Assembly: GCA_003446335.1 (NCBI GenBank)
Contig: DMAZ01000106.1
Span: forward strand, 1-22,404
DNA length: 22,404 bases
Source of the DNA: Lachnospiraceae bacterium
Lineage (GTDB): Bacteria > Bacillota_A > Clostridia > Lachnospirales > Lachnospiraceae
Direction: 5' to 3'
Part shown: positions 22,401-22,404 of the stretch, piece after piece
How the letters are laid out: the number at the start of each line of letters is the position of its first letter
Position numbering within the stretch: the stretch's first letter is position 1
Program-made: the position numbers and the translations under genes
Notes under the pieces: generated by a model
The model's input: the letters and a program-made list of their open reading frames with translations, nothing else
Told to the model about the DNA's origin: nothing
The model's database searches: none

Positions 22401-22404
22401 ATAA

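Overview
The window looks like a chromosomal segment of an anaerobic Gram-positive Clostridia, most likely a Lachnospiraceae-type organism. The reasons are strong AGGAGG-type ribosome binding sites, sigma-A-like promoters, a tetrahydrofolate riboswitch in front of an ECF transporter S component, GPH sugar transporter and ROK kinase genes, and paired short ChrA proteins. Base composition looks balanced by eye (not computed). I see no rRNA, tRNA, insertion sequence, phage gene or CRISPR array.

Layout. (1) Bases 2-2350, plus strand: the 3' end of an AI-2E family membrane transporter, a small SAM methyltransferase and a membrane-anchored M14 zinc peptidase, closely spaced and closed by an unusually long nested hairpin. 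(2) 2501-5172, minus strand: an MscS-type channel and adenine deaminase, with a terminator between them. (3) 5436-11299, plus strand: a zinc-ribbon/DUF4145 protein, a ROK kinase, THF riboswitch-folT, a STAS anti-anti-sigma protein with its HATPase anti-sigma kinase, a GPH sugar symporter and a ComEC-like metallo-beta-lactamase lipoprotein. (4) 11468-12883, minus strand: a PurF-like phosphoribosyltransferase whose glutaminase site is degenerate. (5) A 425-base repeat-rich intergenic region and an XRE-type regulator (13309-14352). (6) 14481-15604, minus strand: a two-gene chromate-type transporter. (7) 15759-20783, plus strand: two overlapping CNNM/CorC-type paralogues, a TIGR01212 radical SAM protein, three tandem hairpin repeats and class II fumarase. 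(8) 21046-22287, minus strand: a methyltransferase fused to a C-terminal STAS domain.

How the parts may work together. Most of the window is housekeeping metabolism and transport: purine salvage (adenine deaminase), folate uptake under THF control, sugar uptake and phosphorylation, divalent-cation homeostasis and fumarate hydration. The regulatory thread is partner switching. A stand-alone STAS protein and an RsbW/SpoIIAB-like kinase form an apparent pair at 7974-8741 with no sigma factor beside them. A second STAS domain with the same signature stretches is fused to a methyltransferase at 21046-22287. The idea that one kinase could act on both STAS domains, and so gate a methyltransferase, is inference, but it is the best candidate here for an undescribed arrangement. 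The other leading oddities are the PurF-like protein without the N-terminal cysteine nucleophile and its structured leader, and the hairpin array between the radical SAM gene and fumC.

Several starts are set downstream of the longest reading frame because the ribosome binding site lies inside that longer frame (adenine deaminase, DUF4145 protein, ROK kinase, STAS protein, PurF-like protein, XRE regulator, upstream chromate gene, fumarase, methyltransferase-STAS).
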